Notes under the pieces: generated by a model
Told to the model about the DNA's origin: nothing
The model's database searches: none
The model's input: only the letters and a program-made list of their open reading frames with translations
Shown here: positions 35,656 through 45,700 of the stretch, piece by piece
Numbering within the stretch: the first letter of the stretch is position 1
Layout of the letters: every line of letters starts with the position of its first letter
NCBI GenBank assembly: GCA_037190665.1
Contig: JBBCJT010000015.1
Location: 62,001-126,000 of the forward strand
Direction: 5' to 3'
Source of the DNA: JBBCJT01 sp037190665
Lineage (GTDB): Bacteria; Pseudomonadota; Alphaproteobacteria; Acetobacterales; Acetobacteraceae
DNA: 64,000 bases
Made by a program: the position numbers and the translations under genes

Positions 35656-35958
35656 ATGAACCTGACACCGCGCGAGAAGGACAAGCTCCTGATCTCCATG
35701 GCGGCCATGGTGGCCCGGCGCCGGCTCGAGCGCGGCGTCAGGCTCAACCATCCCGAGGCCATCGCCCCGATCGCCGATTTCGTCGTCGAGGGCGCGCGCG
35801 ACGGCCGCAGCGTCGCCGAACTGATGGAGGCCGGCGCCCATGTCGTCGGCCGCGCGCAGGTGATGCAGGGCGTCGCCGAGATGATCCACGACGTGCAGGT
35901 CGAAGCGACCTTTCCGGACGGCACCAAGCTCGTCACCGTCCACGAACCGATCCGCTGA
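35656..35958 (+). CDS. ureA: Urease gamma subunit
   Basis: A 100-residue structural subunit starting NLTPREKDKLLISMAAMVAR and ending FPDGTKLVTVHEPIR, the canonical length and termini. GGAGG precedes the ATG. Confidence 0.98.
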   Translation: MNLTPREKDKLLISMAAMVARRRLERGVRLNHPEAIAPIADFVVEGARDGRSVAELMEAGAHVVGRAQVMQGVAEMIHDVQVEATFPDGTKLVTVHEPIR

Positions 35959-35979
35959 CAGCGCAAGCCGGAGGCCGCC

Positions 35980-36561
35980 ATGAAGAGAGTGTCGATCGCC
36001 CTGATCCCGGGCATGGGCGTCGCGAGCCCGGCCCTCGCCCATCTCGACCCCGCCGCGCACGGCTCCTTCGCCGCCGGCTTCTCGCACCCGCTCTTCGGCG
36101 CGGACCATGTCCTGGCGATGGTCGGCGTCGGCCTGTGGGCCTTTCTCATCGGCGGGCGCGCCATCCTGGCGATCCCCTCCGCCTTCGTCGCCATGATGAT
36201 GCTGGGCTTCGGCGCGGCCCTGGCCGGCATCGGCCTGCCCTTCGTCGAGCCGACGATCGCGGCCTCGGCGATGGTGCTCGGCCTGCTGGCGCTGGCCGCG
36301 CTGCAGGTCCCGGCAGCAGTCGGGATGGCCGTGGTCGGCTTCTTCGCGCTGTTCCACGGCCATGCCCATGGCGGCGAGCTCGGCGAGGCGACGGGCCCAT
36401 CCTTCATGATCGGCTTCGCGCTCGCGACCGCGCTGCTGCATGCGATCGGCATTGGGACCGGCCTCATCGGCAACGCGCTCTCGCCGCGCGGCGGGATCGC
36501 GGCGCGTATCGCCGGCGGGCTGACGGCACTCGGCGGCCTCTGGCTGGTTGCGGGAGGCTGA
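35980..36561 (+). CDS. ureJ: HupE/UreJ nickel-transport protein
   Basis: A 193-residue membrane protein with an N-terminal signal-like helix and about six further helices. It contains the metal-binding motif HPLFGADHVLAMVGVGLWA near the start and FFALFHGHAHGGE in the middle, as in HupE/UreJ secondary nickel permeases. It lies between ureA and ureB, so urease nickel supply is built into the operon. Confidence 0.93.
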   Translation: MKRVSIALIPGMGVASPALAHLDPAAHGSFAAGFSHPLFGADHVLAMVGVGLWAFLIGGRAILAIPSAFVAMMMLGFGAALAGIGLPFVEPTIAASAMVLGLLALAALQVPAAVGMAVVGFFALFHGHAHGGELGEATGPSFMIGFALATALLHAIGIGTGLIGNALSPRGGIAARIAGGLTALGGLWLVAGG

Positions 36562-36565
36562 TCGG

Positions 36566-36871
36566 ATGATCCCCGGTGAGGTCTTTCCTGCCGAAGGCGA
36601 CATCATCCTCAATGCGGGGGCGCAGCAGCTCACCGTGCTGGTCGCGAATACCGGCGACCGGCCGATCCAGATCGGCTCGCACTATCACTTCTGCGAAGCT
36701 AACGCGGCGCTCGCTTTCGACCGCGCCGCCACGCGTGGCATGCGGCTCGACATCGCCGCCGGCACTGCCGTGCGCTTCGAGCCGGGCCAGCAGCGTGAGG
36801 TCCGCCTCGTGCCGTTCGGCGGCGCGCGCGCCGTCTACGGCTTCCGGCAGCAGGTGATGGGGAAACTCTGA
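36566..36871 (+). CDS. ureB: Urease beta subunit
   Basis: A 101-residue subunit: IPGEVFPAEGDIILNAGAQQ at the start, then VANTGDRPIQIGSHYHFCEAN and RFEPGQQREVRLVPFGG. ATG 36566 follows GGGAGG. The stop overlaps the ureC start (TGATG). Confidence 0.98.
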   Translation: MIPGEVFPAEGDIILNAGAQQLTVLVANTGDRPIQIGSHYHFCEANAALAFDRAATRGMRLDIAAGTAVRFEPGQQREVRLVPFGGARAVYGFRQQVMGKL

Positions 36872-38583
36872 TGCCGGCCAGTCTCTCTCGCGCGGCCTAT
36901 GCGCAGATGTACGGACCGACGATCGGTGACCGCGTCCGCCTCGCCGATACCGACCTTGTCATCGAAGTCGAGAAAGACTTCACCGTCTATGGCGAGGAGG
37001 TGAAGTTCGGCGGCGGCAAGGTCATCCGCGACGGCATGGGCCAGAGCCAGGCGAGCCGCGCCGGGGGCGCAGTCGACACGGTGATCACCAACGCGCTGAT
37101 CGTGGATCACTGGGGCATCGTGAAGGCCGATATCGGGCTGAAGGACGGGCTGATCGCCGCCATCGGCAAGGCGGGGAATCCGGGCACGCAGGCCGGCGTC
37201 ACCATCGTCGTCGGCCCCGGCACCGAGGTGATTGCGGGTGAGGGCAGGATCCTCACCGCCGGCGGCGTCGACGCCCACATCCATTTCATCTGCCCGCAGC
37301 AGATCGAGGAGGCGCTGATGTCCGGCGTCACCACCATGCTCGGCGGCGGCACCGGCCCGGCCCACGGCACGCTGGCGACGACCTGCACGCCCGGCCCCTG
37401 GCATCTCGGCCGGATGATCCGGTCCTTCGACGCCTTCCCGATCAATCTGGGTCTTTCCGGCAAGGGTAACGCCTCGAAGCCCGCCGCGCTGGTCGAGATG
37501 ATCGAAGGCGGCGCGTGTGCGCTCAAGCTGCACGAGGACTGGGGCACGACGCCGGCGGCGATCGACAACTGCCTTGCCGTCGCGGACGAGCACGACGTCC
37601 AGGTGATGATCCACACCGATACGCTGAACGAGAGCGGTTTCGTCGAGGATACGGTCGCGGCCTTCAAGGGGCGCACCATCCACGCCTTCCACACGGAGGG
37701 CGCCGGCGGCGGCCATGCGCCGGACATCATCAAGGTCTGCGGGCTTTCCAACGTCATCCCGTCCTCGACCAATCCGACGCGGCCCTACACGCGCAACACC
37801 ATCGCCGAGCATCTCGACATGCTGATGGTCTGCCACCACCTCTCGCCCGCGATCCCGGAGGACATCGCCTTCGCCGAGAGCCGCATCCGCAAGGAAACCA
37901 TCGCGGCCGAGGACATCCTGCATGATATCGGCGCCTTCTCGATCATCTCCTCCGACAGCCAGGCGATGGGCCGGGTCGGCGAGGTGCCGATCCGAACGTG
38001 GCAGACCGCGCACAAGATGAAGTGCCAGCGCGGCCCCCTGCCCGGGGAGACCGGCGACAACGACAATCTGCGCGTGCGCCGCTACATCGCGAAGTACACG
38101 ATCAATCCGGCCATCGCGCAGGGGCTCTCGCAGCATGTCGGCTCGGTCGAAATCGGCAAGCGCGCCGATCTCGTGCTGTGGAACCCCGCTTTCTTCGGGG
38201 TGAAGCCCGAGATGGTGCTGGTCGGCGGCATGATCGCGGCCGCGCCCATGGGCGATCCCAACGCCTCGATCCCGACGCCGCAGCCGATGCATTACCGGCC
38301 GATGTTCGGAGCCTATGGCCGCGCCCCGGCCGTTTCCTCCGTGACCTTCGTCAGCCGGGCGGCGATGGCCAACGGGCTCAAGGACAGGCTCGGCGTCGCC
38401 AAGAACATGCTCGCCGTCGAGAACACGCGCGGCGGCATCTCCAAGGCCTCGATGATCCTTAACGACGCCACGCCGCACATGGAGGTCGATCCCGAGACGT
38501 ACGAGGTCCGTGCCGATGGCGAACTCCTGACCTGCGAACCCGCCACCGTACTGCCGATGGCGCAGCGCTATTTCCTGTTCTGA
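36871..38583 (+). CDS. ureC: Urease alpha (catalytic) subunit
   Basis: A 570-residue nickel amidohydrolase that splits urea to ammonia and carbamate. Nickel ligands: DAHIHFICPQQ (two His), the carbamylated Lys in ALKLHEDWG, HTDTLNESGF, and the flap region MVCHHLSPAIPEDIAFAESR with the catalytic His. Full length, no anomalies. Confidence 0.98.
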   Translation: MPASLSRAAYAQMYGPTIGDRVRLADTDLVIEVEKDFTVYGEEVKFGGGKVIRDGMGQSQASRAGGAVDTVITNALIVDHWGIVKADIGLKDGLIAAIGKAGNPGTQAGVTIVVGPGTEVIAGEGRILTAGGVDAHIHFICPQQIEEALMSGVTTMLGGGTGPAHGTLATTCTPGPWHLGRMIRSFDAFPINLGLSGKGNASKPAALVEMIEGGACALKLHEDWGTTPAAIDNCLAVADEHDVQVMIHTDTLNESGFVEDTVAAFKGRTIHAFHTEGAGGGHAPDIIKVCGLSNVIPSSTNPTRPYTRNTIAEHLDMLMVCHHLSPAIPEDIAFAESRIRKETIAAEDILHDIGAFSIISSDSQAMGRVGEVPIRTWQTAHKMKCQRGPLPGETGDNDNLRVRRYIAKYTINPAIAQGLSQHVGSVEIGKRADLVLWNPAFFGVKPEMVLVGGMIAAAPMGDPNASIPTPQPMHYRPMFGAYGRAPAVSSVTFVSRAAMANGLKDRLGVAKNMLAVENTRGGISKASMILNDATPHMEVDPETYEVRADGELLTCEPATVLPMAQRYFLF

Positions 38584-38592
38584 GGTCGAGCC

Positions 38593-39045
38593 ATGCTGCG
38601 CGCCATCTCCCATAGCCACGGCGGCGGCGACCGGCCCTCGGGGACAATCCGGCTCGACCATGCCGCCCGCCATCTGCGCCGCAAGCGCGTGACCACCGAT
38701 CAGGGCGAGGAGATCATGGTCGACCTGCCTGAGCCGGTGCTCTTCGCCGATGGCGACCGGCTTCTGCTCCAGGATGGTCGCAGTGTCGCGATCGTCGCGG
38801 CAGAGGAGGCGCTCTACGAGGTGCTTCCCGGCGCGTGCCCGCTGCGCCACCTCGCCTGGCACCTCGGCAACCGCCACCTTCCCGCGCAGATCGACGAGGA
38901 CCGCATCCTGATCCAGCGCGACCCCGTCATCCGCGCCATGCTGGAAGGGCTCGGCGCCTGCATCCGCGAGGTCGTCGCATGCTTCCAGCCGGTGCACGGC
39001 GCCTATCACACGCATGCTCACGGTCACGGGCATCACCATGACTGA
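38593..39045 (+). CDS. ureE: Urease accessory protein UreE, nickel metallochaperone
   Basis: A 150-residue protein: N-terminal peptide-binding half (LRRKRVTTDQGEEIMVDLPE) and C-terminal metal-binding half (LAWHLGNRHLPAQID). The tail HTHAHGHGHHHD is His-rich, typical of nickel-storing UreE. Its 3' end overlaps ureF by 8 bp. Confidence 0.95.
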   Translation: MLRAISHSHGGGDRPSGTIRLDHAARHLRRKRVTTDQGEEIMVDLPEPVLFADGDRLLLQDGRSVAIVAAEEALYEVLPGACPLRHLAWHLGNRHLPAQIDEDRILIQRDPVIRAMLEGLGACIREVVACFQPVHGAYHTHAHGHGHHHD

Positions 39046-39700
39046 AGCCGCCGCGCTCGCCCGGCTGATGACATGGCTGTCCCCGGCCTTTCCGGTCGGG
39101 TCCTTCGCCTACAGCCACGGGCTGGAGCGGGCGGTCCATGACGGGCTCATCCGGGATCGGGCGAGCCTGCTCGAATGGCTCGCGACGCTGCTGGAACACG
39201 GTTCCGCCTGGAACGACGCGGTCCTGCTAGCCGAGGCCTGGCGCCGCACCGCCGCCGCCGACGGCATCGAGGCGGTCGCGGAACTGGCCGCGGCGCTGTC
39301 GGGCTCGCGCGAGCGCCACATGGAGACGATGCTGCAAGGCGGCGCCTTCGCCGATGCGATCACCGCCTGGAGCGGAAACCCGCTGCCCGGCGTGGAGCAA
39401 CCGATCGCCTATCCTGTGGCCGTCGGCACGGCCGCCGCCCGCCACGGCGTCGGGCTCGGCGATACGCTCACCGTCTATCTCCACGCCTTTGCCTCGAACC
39501 TCGTCCAGGCCTGCGTCCGGCTGGTGCCGCTCGGCCAGCGCGACGGGGTGTCGACGCTCGCGGCGCTCGAGCCGACTGTCCTGCGCACGGCGCGGCGCGC
39601 GTCGGCCTCGACGCTGGACGATCTCGGCGCCTGCACGATACGCGCCGACATCCTGTCGATGAACCACGAAACGCAGTACTCCAGGGTGTTCCGCTCGTGA
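39038..39700 (+). CDS. ureF: Urease accessory protein UreF
   Basis: A 220-residue helical protein: MTWLSPAFPVGSFAYSHGLE is the diagnostic N-terminus; RLVPLGQRDGVSTLAALEPT lies near the C-terminus. ATG 39038 overlaps ureE; the stop overlaps the GTG of ureG (GTGA). Confidence 0.95.
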   Translation: MTEAAALARLMTWLSPAFPVGSFAYSHGLERAVHDGLIRDRASLLEWLATLLEHGSAWNDAVLLAEAWRRTAAADGIEAVAELAAALSGSRERHMETMLQGGAFADAITAWSGNPLPGVEQPIAYPVAVGTAAARHGVGLGDTLTVYLHAFASNLVQACVRLVPLGQRDGVSTLAALEPTVLRTARRASASTLDDLGACTIRADILSMNHETQYSRVFRS

Positions 39701-40329
39701 AATCGCCCCATGGCCCGCTCAGGATCGGCGTCGGCGGCCCGGTTGGGGTCGGCAAGACCACCCTCACCGAGAAGCTCTGCAAGGCGCTGCGCGACCGCTA
39801 TTCGGTCGCCGTCGTCACCAACGACATCTTCACCAAAGAGGACGAGCTGATCCTCAACCGGCTGCAGGCGCTGCCGGAGGAGCGCATCATCGGCGTCGAG
39901 ACCGGTGGCTGCCCGCATACCGCGATCCGCGAGGACGCCTCGATCAATCTCGCGGCCATCGCCGAGATGCGCCGCCGTTTTCCCGATCTCGACATCGTTT
40001 TCATCGAATCCGGCGGCGACAATCTCGCGGCGACCTTCTCGCCCGATCTCGCCGACCTCACGCTCTATGTCATCGACGTCGCCGGCGGCGAGAAGATCCC
40101 GCGCAAGGGCGGGCCCGGCATCACCCGCTCGGATCTGCTCGTCATCAACAAGATCGACCTCGCTCCTTATGTCGGCGCCGATCTCGACGTGATGCGCGCG
40201 GACACGGAAAGGCAGCGCGCCGGCCGGCCCTTCGTCTTCACCGATCTGAACCGCCTCATGGGGCTGGCGGAGATCGTCGTGTTCATTGAGAGGAATGGTG
40301 GCCTTGTGGCCCGATCCGAGACCGTTTGA
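39697..40329 (+). CDS. ureG: Urease accessory GTPase UreG
   Basis: A 210-residue SIMIBI-class GTPase that powers nickel insertion. P-loop GVGGPVGVGKTTLTEKL, the conserved GVETGGCPHTAIREDAS metal-binding Cys-Pro-His, the switch IESGGDNLAATFSPDLAD and the NKIDLAP specificity motif are all present. GTG start. Last gene of the operon. Confidence 0.97.
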   Translation: MKSPHGPLRIGVGGPVGVGKTTLTEKLCKALRDRYSVAVVTNDIFTKEDELILNRLQALPEERIIGVETGGCPHTAIREDASINLAAIAEMRRRFPDLDIVFIESGGDNLAATFSPDLADLTLYVIDVAGGEKIPRKGGPGITRSDLLVINKIDLAPYVGADLDVMRADTERQRAGRPFVFTDLNRLMGLAEIVVFIERNGGLVARSETV

Positions 40330-41006
40330 GCGAACGCCCGGGCACGACATTATCGGAGCCGCTAGCTTCCTCGGCGCAGCGGCTGGCGGCGACGCTCAGC
40401 GCGGCTATCAGGAGGCGCTCGCCGCGAGGCTGCGCGGAAAGCCTGATCGACTGGCCTTGGGGCAAGCTTCGTCGAGCGCCAGCAACGCAACGAGATGGAG
40501 CGTCTTCCTGCGAGGCTGCGCCGGCGGCAGGGCGGTCGTCCTCCGTGGCCGTCCTGAGGAGGCGATGGGCAAGCGCCCAGCCGCTTCTCGGGGTCAGGAT
40601 CTGTCCTCACCAAACCCGTCAGCATGAAAGCCCTCTGCAGGGCGTTGACGACCTGAGCATCCCAGGTCAGGCCAGCTGGGCAGCGTGCAGAAAACCCGCG
40701 GTGTCCACGGCAGGTGGGGAGGTTGGCGGCGGATGAGAGCTAGGGTGTAGCCTGCGGCTAACGCCAATCCTAAGCTGGCACGCGGGCCGAGACTGCGCCC
40801 GTGCTACCGCAAAGCCCCCGGACCGGCTTGTGGATCCTTGGCCCGACCAAGGATTCCGATGCCCCCGGCCCATCGTGCCGGATTTGGTCGCCCGCGACAT
40901 CGAGGCGCTTCGCAACCGCATGCGATATCGCCCAAAGCATTGTCACCGGCGGCCGTGCCTCGTGTCACCGCAGGTTCCGGTTCCCGTCCCTGCTCCTGGC
41001 TTGGCC
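40330..41006. other. Intergenic region before the IS element, no gene supported
   Basis: A 677-bp stretch between ureG and the IS element. Open frames on both strands have no recognisable family features or ribosome sites. A short duplicated-looking Arg/Ala-rich composition is all I see. It marks the left boundary of the accessory island. Confidence 0.5.
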
Positions 41007-41079
41007 CTAGGTCACGTGGGCTCTTGGGATTCCCTTGGATTGCGAGGCGTGATTCAAAGCTGCCTTTTGGAGGCGGCGG

Positions 41080-41840
41080 ATGGGGGTGATGGATCGGCTG
41101 ATCCTGGACGACAGGGCCTAGGCGCGGATGGCGCCCTACATCATCGGTGACGAGAGGACGCGCGGCAGTTCGGGCCGCGACAACCGGATGTTCGTCGAGG
41201 CGGTGCTGTGGATCGTGCGGACGGGTTCGCCATGGCGCGACCTGCCGGAGGTGTTCGGCAGTTGGAACAGCGCCTTCCGTCGCTTCAGCCGCTGGAGCGC
41301 CAAGGGCGTCTGGCACGGCATCTTCGCCGCCATGGCCGATGACCCGGACTTCGAATACCTGATCGTCGACAGTACCATCGTGCGTGCCCACCAGCACGCG
41401 GCGGGGGCAAAAAAGGGCCTGAGGATCAGGCCATCGGCCGCTCCCGCGGCGGCCTGAGCACCAAGATCCACATGGCCGTCCGCGGCCTGGGCTGTCCGGC
41501 GAGGATCATCCTGACTGCCGGTCAGCGCGGCGATGCGCCGCAGGCCGCCGCCCTGCTCGGGGAGGATCGGCCTGCCGCCGTGCTGGCCGACGCCGCCTAC
41601 GACGCCGACCACTTCCGCGATGCCATAGCCAAGGCTGGCGCTGTCGCGGTCATCCCGAACAACCCGTCTCGCACCAAGAAGCATCCGATCGACCGCCAGC
41701 TCTACAAGGAGCGTCACCTGATCGAGTGCTGCTTCTCAAAGCTCAAGCAGTTCCGCCGCGTCGCCACACGATACGAGAAGACCGACCGTAACTTCCTCGC
41801 CGTCGTCACCATCGCCGCCACCATCCTATGGCTCAGGTAA
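41080..41840 (+). pseudogene. IS427-like DDE transposase, two frames, early TAG
   Basis: Frame one starts MGVMDRLILDDRA at ATG 41080, meets TAG at 41119-41121 where relatives have Trp, and continues ARMAPYIIGDERTRGSSGRD; translation could restart at ATG 41128. It carries the first catalytic Asp (YLIVDSTIVRAHQHA). A -1 shift at AAAAAAG joins it to frame two, with the second Asp (AVLADAAYDADHF) and the Glu (ERHLIECCFSKLKQFRRVAT). Frame one alone stops at 41457; frame two ends at 41840. The amber codon probably inactivates the full-length product. Confidence 0.85.
41409..41415 (+). other. Programmed -1 frameshift heptamer A-AAA-AAG
   Basis: In the upstream frame the codons are GCA AAA AAG. Slipping back one base gives GGG-CCT-GAG-GAT, and the protein continues K-K-G-P-E-D-Q-A-I-G, the usual family sequence. 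This matches the slippery sites used by IS5-type elements. Confidence 0.75.
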
Positions 41841-42024
41841 CGGTCCACGTGACCTAGGCTAGCCGCTTCGCCGGGCGTGGATCTGCCCAGACCTCAGAGC
41901 CATCCCGTTGCAGCCGAAACGATAGGATCCGCCCCTCCTCCGCACGCGTGAAGCCCAATTCGATCAATCGAGCCTCTGTGCTTGCCATCGCCGCATCATC
42001 GCGCGGTAAGCGGCCCCACATCTC

Positions 42025-42537
42025 TTAATCGAGGAGCATCCCCGGCTTTCGCGGACCAACGTCATACACGCGTTCAGTACGTCGGCGCTGCTCGGTCTGC
42101 GCGGCGGCGTCACAATCGGCCTCGACGAAGTCGCCCTCAAGGGCATCATGGGCGATCGAGAAGGCAGCCCGCGTCCTAGGACACTGGCGGACGTTCCCGA
42201 ATCCTTCCAGATGCCTGCGCAGTCCTTCGGGAATGGTGAAACTGATGTCATAGGGCCCTGAACTGCCTCCGCGGCATAGGGGACAGCGCGCCCGCGGCTG
42301 CCAATGGGAGGCCGCCGGATCTGGTTCGGCCAAGTCGATCGCCGCCTCGCCCCCCCGCTTTTCCCAAGCGTAGTGGTCTTCGCGCGTCCGGCACCCGTGA
42401 TAGTCGCGCATGAGACCGGCGATTGCGTCCGGCATGAGCTCAACGATGTCGCGCCGCGCCAGATAGAGTTCGCCTTCGAGCCTGCGGACACGCTCGTCTT
42501 CCGGCCGCTGGAGATGTTGTGGTCCTGTCCGTCGCAT
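42025..42537 (-). CDS. Hypothetical protein with zinc-finger-like motif
   Basis: About 170 residues from ATG 42537; a longer in-frame start at 42642 is also possible. Neither has a strong ribosome site. The N-terminal half is charged and helical (EDERVRRLEGELYLARRDIV). The middle has CPLCRGGSSGPYDISF followed by PEGLRRHLEGFGN and RQCPRTRAAF. The C-x2-C, later His and later Cys could bind zinc. It is the last gene on the same strand behind the giant helicase and may be part of that system. I recognise no family. Confidence 0.55.
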   Translation of the reverse strand: MRRTGPQHLQRPEDERVRRLEGELYLARRDIVELMPDAIAGLMRDYHGCRTREDHYAWEKRGGEAAIDLAEPDPAASHWQPRARCPLCRGGSSGPYDISFTIPEGLRRHLEGFGNVRQCPRTRAAFSIAHDALEGDFVEADCDAAAQTEQRRRTERVYDVGPRKPGMLLD

Positions 42538-42744
42538 GTCCCGGATCCCCGTCTCTGTCAGCCCGGTGCTATGATGGGCATGCGCTCGCCGCCAATCAGG
42601 GCCGAAAGCAGTATCGCCACCGCGCCGCTGCACCTTCTTCATAGTCCACCGCAGTAGACGCGGCTGTGTGGCTCAAGCTCGGGGCTTGAAGTGACGATTG
42701 TCTCGCGCCGATGAATGCTCGAAGGCGAAGGATGCGCGGGCACA

Positions 42745-45700
42745 TCAATGGGTCAACCCTTGCCGAACAGCCTCTACCGCAGCGAGACAACGTTGGCGTG
42801 ATGCCTCGCGCATTTGCCGCATGCCGATCGCATCACGCATCGCGGTCACCACCTCTTCGTCCGAGCCGCCCCGCATCAGCATGCACCGCGCGAGCACCCG
42901 TAACTCCTCCATCGGTATCTCGATCGGATCGCGGTACTGCCCAGGCGGCGGGTCACGAAATGTGGACCAGTCTTCTGGCTTTACGTTCGGCGGCCAGAGG
43001 AAGACCGCTTCGCCTTCCGTGGTTGTCTGGACACCGGCCGGTAGGGCCGCGTAGACCGCCTCGCGGATGCGCCGCCCTGTTCGTTGAAAACCGTGCGCCC
43101 GCGCCACGCGCTGTGCCAGGACCTCGTCGCGTATTGGTCCCTCGGTGGCAAGGAGCACCTCGACCAGCGAAGCAAGACGCATGCGGTAGTCGTCCTCGTA
43201 GAACTTCGCTGAATCAAGCTGAGACAACACATATTGCGGCACGGCGTGGATCGTCTCGGCAGTCCCGCCACCATCCCGAGGTGGCTCGTCGGCCGCAGAC
43301 GCTGACGGGCTCGTGGCCGGCTCCGATTCGTCTTGGCCCCCTGTTTCATTTGCCGCAGCTTCATGTGGCTCCGAGCTTGTCGCTGCAGCATCGGATTGCA
43401 CTCGTTCCGCCGCGGCGCGGGCGGCGCTTCGCTTCGCCTCCAGCAGTTGAAGGAGCGCGAGGTGGACGCGGTGCGTTTCGCGCTCAGCGTTCGTCCACCA
43501 GTCGGTCGACCAGATGCGCTGGATACGCCAGCCAAGACCTTCCAGCATGGTCTGACGGAGCCTGTCGCGGTCACGCGCCGATGCGGATCGGTGATAGGTT
43601 GCGCCGTCGCACTCGATGCCTGCCACGAAAGCGCCGGGCGCATCGGGGTCCACGATGCCAAGGTCTACGCGGAATCCGGACACACCGATCTGCGGGTGTA
43701 CCGTCCAACCTCGCGCCCGCAGCCGTTCGGCCACGGCTGCCTCGAACGGACTCTCGAAGTCGCCCAAAGGGCCGGTCGAGGTGGTCGCGAAGGCTCTAGC
43801 CCCGTGCTCGGCAAAGGTCAGGAACTGCTTGAGATGTGCCACGCCGGTCGCCGATGTCCGGGCGAGATCGATGTGCTCCGGGCGAAGGCTGCCGAAGATC
43901 AGCAGCGCCTCTCGCGCGCGAGTGACCGCGACATTGAGTCGGCGCTCGCCTCCCGATTGGTTCAGCGGGCCGAAATTCATCGCGATGCGGCCAGTCACGT
44001 CCGGACCGTAGGTCAGCGAGAAGATGATGACGTCGCGTTCCTCGCCCTGCACGCCCTCGAGGTTCTTCACGAGCACCGGCTCGTCTAGGTCATCCGAGAA
44101 GAACCGCTCCAGGGAGGGATCGTCGCGCCGTGCCTCGTCCAGCAGGTTCTCGATCAGCGACTGCTGCTCGGCGTTGAACGTCACAATGCCGATGGAATGC
44201 TCTGGCCCTCCTGCCTCCATATGGCGAAGGCGCCCGACGACTTCGGCGACGACTGCCCGGGCCTCGGCCTGATTGGTCCGCGCGCCAGCGCGCGCATAGA
44301 CGCCATCCGCCACGTGGCGGAACGACACTGCAGTGTCGTTCACGACGGGAGAGGGGAAGGTCACAAGCCGCCCGCCATAGTATTGATGATTCGAGAAGGC
44401 GATCAGACCTTCGTGGCGGCTGCGGTAGTGCCAGGTGAGTTCCACGCTGCGGATGCCCGTGCCGAGGCATTCGTCGAGAATGGATTCCAGATCCTCGGTT
44501 TCGAGTTCAACCTCCCCGTCCTCGCCGCTGCCATCGGGCGCGTCGGGGATGGCCCGCTCGAAGAAGCGCGTCGGCGGCAGTTGCTTAGGGTCGCCGACCA
44601 CGATCACCTGCCTTCCGCGGCCGACGGACCCGATCGCATCCCAGGTCGGAATCTGCGAGGCTTCATCGAAGATGACCAAATCGAACGGTGCTGCACCGGC
44701 CGGCAGATACTGCGCGACCGACAGCGGGCTCATCATCAGGCAGGGCGTCAGGCGGCGGATTGCCTGAGGCATGCGCGTGATAAGCTGCCGGACGGGCAGA
44801 TGCCGCTGCCGCTTGGCAAGCTCCCGCGTCAACACGGCATATTCCGGGCTCGCCTGTCGCTCGGAACCACCCGGCATGGCCTCGGTGATACGCGCCCGGG
44901 CCAGGCGGGCGGAGAGATCAAGCATCTGGCGGTCTAGATCACGGAACCGCTCGATGCGCTTCTCATGCGTCGCGGCGACGAACCCACGAAGCCGCGGCAG
45001 CTCATCCGCAGCGACCGTGATCCACCAGCGCGCGTAGTTGGCCTCGAACACACGGCTGGTATCGGCAGGGGCCAGCAGGCCGCCTTCCATTGCCGCAAGA
45101 AGCGGGGAGAGACCGAGGCCCTCGGCGCGCTGGACCACGCCGCGCCATGCACACCAGTCGCGCAGATGCGCGGCACTCGCGGCCCAGCCGGCGAGGTGAG
45201 ACCCGAGCGCTCCGGCCCAATCCGTCTCCCCGACCCAATCCGTCTCCCTTTCGGTCACGACCAGTGCCGGGTCGCTTCCGCACAGCGACGCTAGCGCGGC
45301 GAGAGCGGCTTTCACCTCGGCCATTGCCTCGGTCAGCTGCCGGAGCGGTACGGCCACGGCGCCAACCTCCCCGAGTAGATCAGCGCTCTCTGTCAGCAAC
45401 CTGCGGACATGGTCCCGGAGCGCGAGAAGTGCGGAAGGATCCGCTGCACAGCCGGCCACGGCTGACCTAATGGCCAGGCCTCTGTCGAGCGAGGCCTCGA
45501 TGCCCGCGAAATCCGATTGGAGGCCCCGCCACCGTCGCCCGAGCAGCGGCTCCAGAAGCGCGGCATGGGGGGCCAGCTCGGCGGCCTTCGCCTGCATGGC
45601 AATCAACCGCTCAAGATCGCGGGAAGGATCCTCCGGCACGCGGCTGGCGGCAGCAGCGAGTCTCGCGCGGATCGCGTTCTGGCCTGACCTGCGCTTCAGC

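Larger units (their letters stand above)
41007..41858 (+). mobile_element. IS5-family (IS427-like) insertion sequence
   Basis: The element is bounded by CTAG|GTCACGTGG at 41007-41019 and CCACGTGAC|CTAG at about 41846-41858. The ends are inverted repeats, and the outer CTAG is best read as the 4-bp target duplication used by IS427-group elements. Inside are a two-frame DDE transposase with an A-AAA-AAG slippery site. The transposase reading frame carries an early amber codon, so the copy may be defective. Confidence 0.85.
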
